Of a DNA stretch of 64,000 nucleotides, positions 35,190 to 43,578 are shown one piece after another. Position numbers and translations under genes: made by a program. Positions within the stretch are counted from its first letter, which is position 1, and every line of letters starts with the position of its first letter. Location of the stretch: NCBI GenBank assembly GCA_951640165.1, contig OX621242.1:16547501-16611500 (forward strand), read 5' to 3'. The notes under the pieces were generated by a model. It ran no database searches and was not told where the DNA came from. It saw only the letters and a program-made list of their open reading frames with translations. Source of the DNA: Pseudoips prasinana (Eukaryota > Arthropoda > Insecta > Lepidoptera > Nolidae).

Positions 35190-35440
35190 CTGGGGGGCTA
35201 CCTGCTAAGTCGCCGAACATCGTGATAGTGATCGGCGTTCAAATAAATGAAGGTTAATAATGACTAAATTATTCGTTCAATCGGCTTCGACGTTGAAAAT
35301 CGATTCCGGACTATTTATGACGTCACATGTGTTCATGGAAGCCTATTGAACGAATAATATAGTCATTTTTAACTTTAATTTATTTGAACGCCGCTCACTA
35401 TCACGATCGATGTTCGGAGGCTTAGCTGGTATCCCCCTGG
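35190..35440. mobile_element. Fold-back MITE, ~250 bp
   Basis: Left arm from CTGGGGGGCTACCTGCTAAG through GCCGAACATCGTGATAGTGA and AAATAAATGAAGGTTAATAA to TTATTCGTTCAAT. The right arm is the reverse complement with scattered mismatches, ending GCTTAGCTGGTATCCCCCTGG. Arms are ~90-95 bp with a ~65 bp unpaired centre. No coding capacity. Lies ~0.8 kb past the LRR gene stop. Confidence 0.88.
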
Positions 35441-35673
35441 TCTTAACATCGTAAAGCGCCTGGTCCAGGCATTACGCCCGGAAGTCACAGCTTCGATTGC
35501 AACGCGGGACAGTCTTTATGTAAATACAAAAAAATATTACGGGGCCTGGTTGGCTCAGAGACTATGGCCGTGTTTCGGAGAACAAGTTAAAACGGTTTCC
35601 ATGACTATTTCTATTGGGGAAGGTTCCCAATCTAACCCGTTACGGCTACCAAATCTAATATACATATAACTAA

Positions 35674-35873
35674 GGATACAGTAACTTCAATGTTTCGACT
35701 AGACGTCAGAATTTTTTTTGATTATTAGCTGTAACATATGAAGTAAAACATTATCATCATATGTATAATAATTCAAATGGTATCATGACATTGATTACAT
35801 TGACATGTGTTACCGAAAATCAGAAGACAAATACATTCTGACATCTAGTCGAAACATCGAAGTTACTGTATCC
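35674..35873. mobile_element. TIR MITE, 200 bp
   Basis: GGATACAGTAACTTCAATGT followed by TTCGACTAGACGTCAGAAT is mirrored at the right end (ATTCTGACATCTAGTCGAAA, then CATCGAAGTTACTGTATCC), giving ~39 bp TIRs with few mismatches. AT-rich non-coding core. Confidence 0.88.
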
Positions 35874-36017
35874 GTATGGCTTTCGAGGTCAGTTATTAGA
35901 CTGACTACTCACTCGATTAATTTTGGTATCTAGCCGCAAAGACTAGGAACCGTTTCAATGGGACACGTTTAAAAACAAGAACAAGAGAAGATGTCATTAT
36001 ATGATTACAAAATTACA

Positions 36018-36023
36018 TTTATT
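36018..36023 (-). terminator. Candidate poly(A) signal of the LRR gene
   Basis: AATAAA on the minus strand about 290 nt past the UGA stop and 235 nt past the TAA. It would end a single-exon transcript. Other AATAAA motifs are frequent in this AT-rich DNA, so this is a positional guess. Confidence 0.35.
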
Positions 36024-36239
36024 TGAATAGATTCTTAGACGAAATCTCTAAAAAAACTAAATTAGGATTGAACATAATTTTGTTCTTTAGTTTGCCTTGT
36101 CATTTTTTTGTTTGTATTTATGATATCTCTAATTAACAAACAAAAAACAAAGCATTCCCAAATTATCATTCAGGAAAAGCGTTATATCTAAACGTAGTTG
36201 ATAAGGGCTTAAGTTATATGTTCTTTAAAAGATCAAAAT

Positions 36240-36246
36240 ACTTACC
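36240..36246 (-). other. Candidate 5' splice site after the LRR open frame
   Basis: On the minus strand ...GATGTGG|GTAAGT matches the splice donor consensus, 11 nt after the TAA that ends the readthrough extension. If used, the transcript has an intron in its 3' UTR or alternative 3' exons. It may be cryptic. Confidence 0.3.
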
Positions 36247-36256
36247 CACATCAATG

Positions 36257-36310
36257 TTACGTCAGGAGAGAGTCGTATTCGAAGGGCGTGGGGTCGGCTG
36301 CCCGTAGATG
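36257..36310 (-). other. In-frame extension past the UGA (readthrough candidate)
   Basis: After TGA at 36311-36313 the frame reads HLRAADPTPFEYDSLLT and then TAA. The nucleotide after TGA is C, the leakiest 4-base context. The peptide is cytoplasmic by topology and contains YDSL (YxxPhi) and EYDSLL ([DE]xxxL[LI]), both sorting-signal patterns. Its composition differs from the surrounding AT-rich DNA. Confidence 0.4.
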
Positions 36311-38803
36311 TCACCACAGCACGCCCCCCGATATATTTGAGACCTCTATCTGGTCCTCAGCTTCAGTGTTGGTGACTGGTAACCTTCTTCTTCTATACCT
36401 CAGGCGGAAGCTCGCCCACAGTACCAAAGACATTAGTATTAGACCGGCCACTGCTGCAGTGCCCACGTATTGTGCGTAATGATTGTCAGTAGACTGATAA
36501 GGAGAATATTGCGTCTTGTAATTAGGATCCGTGGTGTTTGCTTCATATACGGTAACATTCTCTATCTCATCTAAACTTTTATTAAGAAGAATAGTTTTAG
36601 TAACACTTTTAAGATTATCTTCATTTTTTGTTATATTCAGCGGAGTGTTCAATCGTTTTCCAGATCTTGATTTGTTTTTTCGATAAATATCGTTGAAAAC
36701 ATCCTTAATTTCTTTTTTATAATTTCGGGTTGATACACTATTCTGCAAATAGGGTTCTATGTCTAGAAATCTGTGTTCATTTTGAACTTTATTTTGATCT
36801 AGAATCTTAGAAGACTCTTTTGCTTTAACGATAGTAGTTTCATTCGTGTAATCATTATTCGTTGTAATATGTTTTACACTTTCTGAAGAAAGATCACCTT
36901 TGTTTATATTTTTTGTAGTTGTTTTATTCAGTGGTATTGGTTCGGCAATATTTTTATAGTCATGTTTGTTTCGATTGTTTCCGTGTTTGAACGATTTTTC
37001 AGTTTTATTGTTTAAATATCCATAATATCTCAATAATTTATTAATCATTTCGGTACTATATAAGTTAACCGGTGGAAGGCTATCGCTGATAGTAAATGTT
37101 TCAGGAAAGGTACAGTTATATTTGTTAATTTCTACCTTGGCCTCAGAAGTAGAATAATAACAAGTTTCACCATTTGATAAACTATTATTCGAATTCATCC
37201 AATCTTTTAACCATAACTCTGCAGAACAGTTTATCTTGTTGCCATGTAATCTTAATGTTTTTAACTGTACTAAATAAAATAGAAGATCATTTCTCAAATC
37301 CGTCAGATTATTCGATCTCAAATCTAAATACTGTAAATGAGAAAAAGCTGCTAAAGCTGCTGAATCAGCTAAGAGCTGTCGTGCTAATCCAGGGCTAGAC
37401 TGAAGATGTAACATTTGGACACTTTCCGGCGATGACATTGGAAACGAGCCATCTTGTTCTGGCACTGACAAGTTTAAATAACACAGCCTCAAATCTCGTA
37501 GTGATAACGGTCCGTCGAAAGTGCTCCATGACAATGTTTGTATCGGATTATTTGACAGGTCGAGCATTTCCAATGAAAGCAAATCGTCAAAAACATGATC
37601 TTGAATATAATTAATGTTATTAGTCTGCAATAACAATATACGTAGATTAGGGAGATTTTTAAAATCAGGACTAGATAGGTTTCTTATTTGGTTATTGTTT
37701 ATGGACAAGTATTTTAATTCGTCTGGTAGTGATTTTGGTACTGTGTTTAGTAAGTTCTTGTTTATATTTATAAACAATAACATTTCTAATCTTCCTAGTG
37801 AGTCATCTTCAACTGATGATACTTTGTTATCGGAGAAATCTAGAGACTGCAACAGAGGATAGCTATCAAAATCGCCACATCTTACGGCTGTTATTCGATT
37901 CCCGACCAATGAGAGGAAACGAACAGAATGCGTGAAAGCTTCAGGAACTTGATACAAGCCTGTCCGTGAAGCGTCAATCTGTTGCAACCGGCGTCCAGTG
38001 CCGACCAATAATTGTGTGTCCAGTTGCGTTATACCCAGATGTGGATTATCTGTAAGTAGTAATCGAGCTAGATTTGGCAACAACTGTAGAGCTCCTGGTG
38101 CTAGCTTCCTTAAATTATTGTGTGACACGTCTAAATGCTGCAGTAACCAATTGTTGAAATAATTTTCGTGTATAAACTCGAGATTGTTTCTACTTAGATT
38201 AAGATGTTTCAGAGTTTTTAGTGGTGTAAACACATTTGTTAAGATTGTAAGCTTATTTTCTGATAAATCCAAAGTTTCCAATTTTGATAATCCATTAAAA
38301 CTTTCTTCAAATATATTGACAATTTTATTTTTACTCAAAACAAGTTTACGGAGGTTCTCAAAGTTATTAAAGACTCCCTTAGTCACGAACTGTAAGTTAT
38401 TGGATGATAAATCAATTTCTCTCAAGTTCTGTCGTTTAATATTTATTTTTATTTGGGCGAATCTGTTATTTTTGATACGAAGCGAGTAAGTATCCAGTTG
38501 GGGTACGTCGACGTAAACATTAGTAGCGTTACACGTACTGTAGTAGCTGACGGAAACTTCAACTAGAGATTTATTTGTATACTCTTGAGTCCATGTTGAC
38601 AAATTAAAATCCTCATTACAACATACGGACACTTGATGTTTTATATTTGTATGCCCTGTTAATGTGATGTTGTAGGAACAAGTTGTACACAAAGTTGCAT
38701 TAGAAATACATTCGCACGTGTCAAGGCAAATCGAAGCCAAATTAGTTACTTGCCACGAACAAATAACCGTTAAAAATAAACATTGTTTAAAAAATTCAGC
38801 CAT
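36311..38803 (-). CDS. Leucine-rich-repeat type I transmembrane protein
   Basis: 830 codons in one exon, starting at ATG 38801-38803 with a hydrophobic signal peptide (residues ~5-24). A Cys-rich N-terminal cap follows (~26-62: CLDTCEC, CTTC, CC). About 17 LRRs of the LxxLxLxxNxL type span ~110-530 (e.g. LREIDLSSNNL, LETLDLSENKL, LQYLDLRSNNL), then a C-terminal cap (NCSAELWLKDW, Cys ~548 and ~564). A ~210-residue stalk rich in Asn, Lys, Ser and Thr carries many N-glycosylation sequons (NKT, NET, NIT, NKS, NVT). The transmembrane helix is at ~779-799 (VGTAAVAGLILMSLVLWASF), followed by the stop-transfer RLRYRRRR and a ~30-residue tail. It has no TIR domain, so it is not a Toll receptor. By architecture it is a cell-surface adhesion or ligand-binding protein, like insect LRR-TM proteins (capricious/tartan, chaoptin, windpipe groups); I cannot assign orthology. 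Antisense frames across it are shadows. Confidence 0.93.
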   Translation of the reverse strand: MAEFFKQCLFLTVICSWQVTNLASICLDTCECISNATLCTTCSYNITLTGHTNIKHQVSVCCNEDFNLSTWTQEYTNKSLVEVSVSYYSTCNATNVYVDVPQLDTYSLRIKNNRFAQIKINIKRQNLREIDLSSNNLQFVTKGVFNNFENLRKLVLSKNKIVNIFEESFNGLSKLETLDLSENKLTILTNVFTPLKTLKHLNLSRNNLEFIHENYFNNWLLQHLDVSHNNLRKLAPGALQLLPNLARLLLTDNPHLGITQLDTQLLVGTGRRLQQIDASRTGLYQVPEAFTHSVRFLSLVGNRITAVRCGDFDSYPLLQSLDFSDNKVSSVEDDSLGRLEMLLFININKNLLNTVPKSLPDELKYLSINNNQIRNLSSPDFKNLPNLRILLLQTNNINYIQDHVFDDLLSLEMLDLSNNPIQTLSWSTFDGPLSLRDLRLCYLNLSVPEQDGSFPMSSPESVQMLHLQSSPGLARQLLADSAALAAFSHLQYLDLRSNNLTDLRNDLLFYLVQLKTLRLHGNKINCSAELWLKDWMNSNNSLSNGETCYYSTSEAKVEINKYNCTFPETFTISDSLPPVNLYSTEMINKLLRYYGYLNNKTEKSFKHGNNRNKHDYKNIAEPIPLNKTTTKNINKGDLSSESVKHITTNNDYTNETTIVKAKESSKILDQNKVQNEHRFLDIEPYLQNSVSTRNYKKEIKDVFNDIYRKNKSRSGKRLNTPLNITKNEDNLKSVTKTILLNKSLDEIENVTVYEANTTDPNYKTQYSPYQSTDNHYAQYVGTAAVAGLILMSLVLWASFRLRYRRRRLPVTNTEAEDQIEVSNISGGVLW

Positions 38804-39059
38804 ATCTGATATTTATTTGTGTCGATTCCTCCAGAGTTCAAGCCGGATGAAAAATTAAGTTAAATCGAAGTCTACACATACGACACATATCTTTCAAAGT
38901 CACATAAACACTTCGGGATCTCAGTTTTTGGAGTGAACTAAGCATCTTGTAAGTTATCACTCGCGCAATCACTTAAACAGGTGTCGTCTCAGTCACATTG
39001 GTAATACATATGATTTTTAGCACTGGTTTCAGAAAGATCGAGTTTGTAACACTGGGCAG

Positions 39060-39245
39060 GCACGGTGCGAGAGCTAGTCCGGGGCCACGTGACACGGATG
39101 CGTGCCGAGTCGTTGTGCGTGGGTCGTGGCGGGCTCGGCGCGGCAGACAGCGCGAGGTGGCGCCGCCGGGTCTGGCCGCGAACTGTGCGAAGCGAGGGCG
39201 AGAGGCGCGGCGCCGGCGCGCTGCCGACGCTTTACATCCCTCACA
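39060..39245 (-). promoter_or_regulatory. GC-rich block, likely promoter/first-exon region of the LRR gene
   Basis: A sharply bounded stretch dense in CpG and GC (GGCGCCGCCGGG, GGCGCGGCGCCGGCGCGC) in otherwise AT-rich DNA, 260-440 bp upstream of the LRR start codon. It has an E-box CACGTG at 39086-39091. Short frames across it in several phases are expected from composition. It could instead serve a plus-strand transcript. Confidence 0.45.
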
Positions 39246-40962
39246 ACCTCATTTTTATATAGTCAACTGACTTCCACACCACCACTATTTATGTCATACT
39301 CGGCGCTCCTTAATACGTTATTTTGAGGATGCGAGTTGGTATTTGTAAGTGTGCGTTATATATTATTCGGTCGCTTCGGCTGAGATTGGTCCCTGTTGGG
39401 CTTTTTCGACAAGACAGCATGATTTAAACGATAAGTTATTATTGCGATATCGCTCAGCGCCTTATAATTCATATGTAATGTGGCTGGTAATGTTTTTACA
39501 AGCAAAATATGAATTGTAAGGCGCTAATCTAATTGTTTTGTCTGTAATATTTGCTGCACAGCCACACTGTTAATAGATTACAAAGATATTTTCTATAATT
39601 GTCTGCTGAGAATATATCCAATGATATATATTATAATAAACAGGACAATCGATTTGTTTGGCCCTCATATCTGGGACTAGAGCTTTCGTGAATAAAGAGC
39701 TTTCCCCCACGTGTTGATCAAGTTGTTTCATAACAAGTCAGCTTATACAAAGGCGGTCTACGCTCAAAGTATGAAGTAAAGGAACGCGTCAAAGCCTACC
39801 TTTTTATTCAACCCTTTATACTTCTGTTCTGTTTCAAATATCTTACCGGAACGTACAACTAGCATTTCCATGAATGGTTCCCGCAAGGTTTTCCGAAGGG
39901 TCTCTTTATTGCGCCCCTTAATTTGGGTTATTTGAACTTTTCTTGTCCCTTCCTGAAAATCTTGAGGACACAACATCGTATTTCAACCACCTTTAATACG
40001 TCACATATCGGGCAAGTATAAGTCGGAAGTTATAACTTCTTTAAACTTCTCTAAACCCAAACCAAAACGTATGAATACATGGGTGATATTCAAGTTGTTT
40101 CCTGACTCGTGTAAAATAAAATAATGACCTACCGCAAGATTATAGAATTAAGACGACGAAATTCCCTACTTTCTAAGGTACATGCTATACCAGATGATGC
40201 ATACCAAAAATGGAAATCGGATATTATAATTTACTGAATCTAGGATTCGTAGGCAAGCTCTCGCTCTCGTATCACCTGATATCCAATGTACGAAAATAAG
40301 ATTTATGTATTGGACTTAATAAGGTCTCCTCGTTTTATATCCACTTGTTTCGGGTTCGACTCATAGGAAATCTATCTGAATGCCCATATAGGCATAGTTG
40401 TTTAGAGTCTGCCTTTAATATTAGTAGCAGAAGTTGTGGCTTGAACTTGTCTAAGCAAATATCCTATATATGGACAACTCTACAGTATCAAGTACCTAAT
40501 ACTAGCAAGCAAATACGGCTCAACATATAAAACACATCTTTATTTTTCCAGTCTAGTGAGTGAGTTAATAACGGATTTCCATATTGTGACGTTGCGAATA
40601 CATTTTCTGTATATTAGATTATTGCATCCAGAATATTTCCCATCTATTCCTGGGAGCACCTTTCCCGAATACATTTATTAAAGTGACCCACAGCTTAAAG
40701 GGCGCAATATAAATCATAGTCAGGAAATGGTGGGCTTTCGCGAAAAACCGAATAAAAAGGGAAACCTACAAAAGTATCCACTTAATAACATGTGTGCTTA
40801 TTCATACAATATTAAGATATAACCCCTGTCTCCCATTCACGTTTATAACTCTAAGGGTCTAAGAAACATTATAAAAAAAAATCCTGACACCAATTAGTAG
40901 GTTTCTATATTTTACGTCGAAATTTAACAAAATTTCACTGGCAGCTCACTATGATCGCTTAA
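39246..40962. other. Intergenic, one inverted repeat
   Basis: Upstream flank of the LRR gene. Only the inverted pair at 39456-39525 stands out. No gene seen; the 70-codon minus frame at 39764-39976 is unrecognised. Confidence 0.5.
39456..39525. repeat. 19 bp inverted repeat, 32 nt spacer
   Basis: AGCGCCTTATAATTCATAT (39456-39474) pairs with 39507-39525 at 18 of 19 positions. It could be a small MITE of about 70 bp. Confidence 0.75.
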
Positions 40963-41326
40963 ATAATAATAATAATAATGTCCTCCTAGCCAAATTTCGG
41001 CCACGGCGGCCAGTCTCAATAGAGATTGGCCATCTGCGCGAGGAATATTATAGTGCTCAAGTGTGTGCGCAAACACAGTGCAGGAGCACTTTCTATTCCA
41101 TCACTCTCATGATCCGATGGGACGGCCAGCGACACGACCGGAAAGAGGTCAGGTACAAGAGCGACAGCTTTACGTGGGTATAATACTCTCAGACTTCGGA
41201 CTGATGCTGAGAAAGTTTTCTTTTTACAGAAAAATCCCAAAATAGCTTTTTTCAAGACCCGGGATTTGAACCCAGGACCTCGTTCTCTGCGGTTGAACAC
41301 GCTACCGCTAGACCAACGAGGCAGTC
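40963..41326 (-). repeat. SINE-B, full length
   Basis: Minus-strand head GACTGCCTCGTTGGTCTAGC with A-box TGGTCTAGCGGTAGCG and B-box GGGTTCAAATCCC, a ~200 bp body (GAAAACTTTCTCAGCATCAG, TCATGAGAGTGATGGAATAG), a GAGACTGGCCGCCGTGG segment, and the tail AGGAGGACATTATTATTATT. The frames read across it are incidental. Confidence 0.88.
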
Positions 41327-41862
41327 ATCGCTTAAAACAGCGTTATTATAACTTTAATTCGAATTTTGGAACTATTAAGATCAGCCTTCACGCTGCTAAT
41401 ACAAGGCTGATTGATAAACATAGAGTAAAAAATACTAAAACAGCTGGTGCTTCGGAACCTCAACTGACAGATGTAACTGATTTTGATAATAATTTTCATT
41501 CAATAGGGAATGCTTTCGAGATGGATCCATATTAATTTTGTTTAAATCGGTTGTTATAAATACAAGTACAAATCGGTTGTGTTTTAGAAACAGTAATGAA
41601 AGTTTAAAAAACGAATATCAAATTAAGTATATCCGTTTGAGAGCTAAGATGTCACAGACTATCGCTTTAAACCGTCTTCATTGCTAATATCAGCAATAAG
41701 ATTTACAAGGATAGGAATAAATTTGTAACTTTAATAGATACATAAATAAGCCACGCAGTAATTCAATAAGCACAGTTCGAGACACTCTAATAAAGAAAGA
41801 AAATATTTATTTCTGCACAACAAATAGTTATGAAAACAAAAGGTACAATAACATTTTAAAGT
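41327..41862. other. Intergenic, no gene seen
   Basis: AT-rich unique sequence. No domain in any frame. Confidence 0.5.
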
Positions 41863-41999
41863 ACAGATGCCAGCACATCCAGCTACCCTAATCTGTCAAT
41901 TTTCTTTTATAGATTTTCAACTTTATCACATATTCATAAGGTTCACTTTCAATTTGGGAAATTTTACAGATTGGGGTAGCTTGATGTGCTGGCGTCTGT
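41863..41999. mobile_element. TIR MITE, copy 3
   Basis: ACAGATGCCAGCACATCCAG at the left and GCTTGATGTGCTGGCGTCTGT at the right. The core matches copies 1 and 2 (TTATAGATTTTCAACTTTAT, GGTTCACTTTCAATT). 137 bp. Confidence 0.92.
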
Positions 42000-43384
42000 T
42001 CTTTCTGCCCTGTCGAAAGGTCACTAACTCAGCATTGCTAAGTGTGTTCCATCTTGTGCAGATTTTCAGTTAGCAACCCATCTTGTTGCGCACGGTCGTG
42101 AGAAATGCATAATCAAATAAAATGTACATCCCGAATAGTACCGGATCAACCTATTTTCGCTAACTAGACACATGTGTCTATATATTGTTTTAAAAATCTT
42201 ATGTCCCTTCCACAGGTTACTTGTTACAGATATTGCTGAATAGTAATATAATCATATTTTTATAATTGTTAACAAGGTAATATTCGTCTAATTTAAGAAT
42301 GCGTAGCACACAAGTTCGATTCCTAAGTGGAAACTTAAGTAGTTCAATAAGTTTAAAAACTAGTACAAGGTTTTTTTAAATAGAATCATGTATCATCTTA
42401 TAATGCTCATATTTTTATATGTATAAACCCTATAAGAGAGGAAGCTGCTTGAAGGTTTTGATTCCTCAGATTATCCATACACGGTAAAAAAAATCTTATG
42501 AATCGCACAGTGGCAGTAGACATAAGTCTAGTATCATAAGACGGAGCATAATTTTACCTGTAAAACAGAAACTTTCTAATAAATATGCTAATTATTCAAT
42601 TCAATAGATTCTTGACTTTATACTATGTCTAGAATATAACCAGAATCGTTCGACTCCGGACTTCTAAAGAACTTACAGCAAAAGCACCATCAATGGACAA
42701 AAAACAAAATGGGTATTGACGGTAAAATTAAAAAGGGTAAAAAAATAATGAATCCGGCGGTCCTCTACATCAGAGAGTGTATATATTATATACCTATTAT
42801 TTATTTAACCCAAAACTTTTCGGGGATGATACAGCGTATTTTGTGTCGTCCAATGACAATACTTAAACTTCCAAATGGAATTATGAGTATTTAAATTTTA
42901 AATTTAAGTAATTAAATTTTGTTCCATGCAAAAACATGGAACAAAATTTGGACCAAATTGCTGTAATGTATTTGTAAAAATTTTAATAGTAATGGTTACC
43001 TCATGGTAAGCACAGGCAGAATCTAAGCTGTACTCGCAAATATTGATTAATACCTTTTCGAACACCTATTTCAAATACCTATAAGGACAGAATGAAACGG
43101 TTCAACAAGGTTGGGACCTTGTTACACCTGAGAAAAATGGTGACTAGCGCGAGGTGATCGGTTAGATCCTGCGCCAAACATATTAAGTGTTGTTAACTTT
43201 TACTAGATGCATTATTACCCGAATGAGATAAGGAAGTATGGTAATCTATGCCGTTCTCACAGGTAGGATAATATATTCCAATGGTGCAGACCATAAGATA
43301 AATACAGCAAACAGTACGATCAGCAATAGAGGTAGTTCACCATATTGCTTTATTATATTTATAATCGTTCATACTGTCTTGTTT
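42000..43384. other. Intergenic, one hairpin
   Basis: AT-rich unique sequence. The hairpin at 42914-42949 is listed separately. No gene seen. Confidence 0.55.
42914..42949. repeat. 15 bp perfect hairpin, 6 nt loop
   Basis: AAATTTTGTTCCATG and its exact reverse complement flank CAAAAA. Confidence 0.9.
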
Positions 43385-43578
43385 AGCCGTGTGGTTCCGG
43401 CCAAGAAATAATAACAGGGGCAACCACTGTCGTAATAGGCGACTAAATTAAACCAGGTAATACGGTCGCCAACTTGCATGTTAAGCGCGATGACTACGGT
43501 AAACTCCTCCAAATGCCAACGTTATAGAATTGGGAGAGGCGTCTGTCCAGCAGTGGACGATATCAGGCTGATGAGGTA
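43385..43578 (+). repeat. SINE-like repeat with RTE-type tail
   Basis: Starts 'GCCGTGTGGTTCCGGCCAAG', includes AGGCGACTAAATTAAACCAGG and ends TTGGGAGAGGCGTCTGTCCAGCAGTGGACGATATCAGGCTGATGAGG, the RTE terminal sequence. This is consistent with a non-autonomous element mobilised by an RTE LINE. Confidence 0.6.

Noticed and set aside
36311..36313. Selenocysteine reading of the UGA
   Set aside because: Selenoprotein machinery is reported lost in Lepidoptera, and I see no SECIS-like structure in the following sequence.
37174..38489. Plus-strand frames of 60-101 codons across the LRR gene
   Set aside because: Antisense shadows of the real minus-strand gene, with no independent domain.
38998..39326. 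Overlapping Arg/Ala-rich frames in the GC-rich block
   Set aside because: Several phases are open at once because of GC composition; no homology or signal. Treated as promoter or first-exon DNA.
16493..42073. Three related small frames (at 16493, 20093, 41867) sharing FSFNW/DWG/MCWRL-like residues
   Set aside because: Similarity arises because all three run through the same non-coding TIR MITE.
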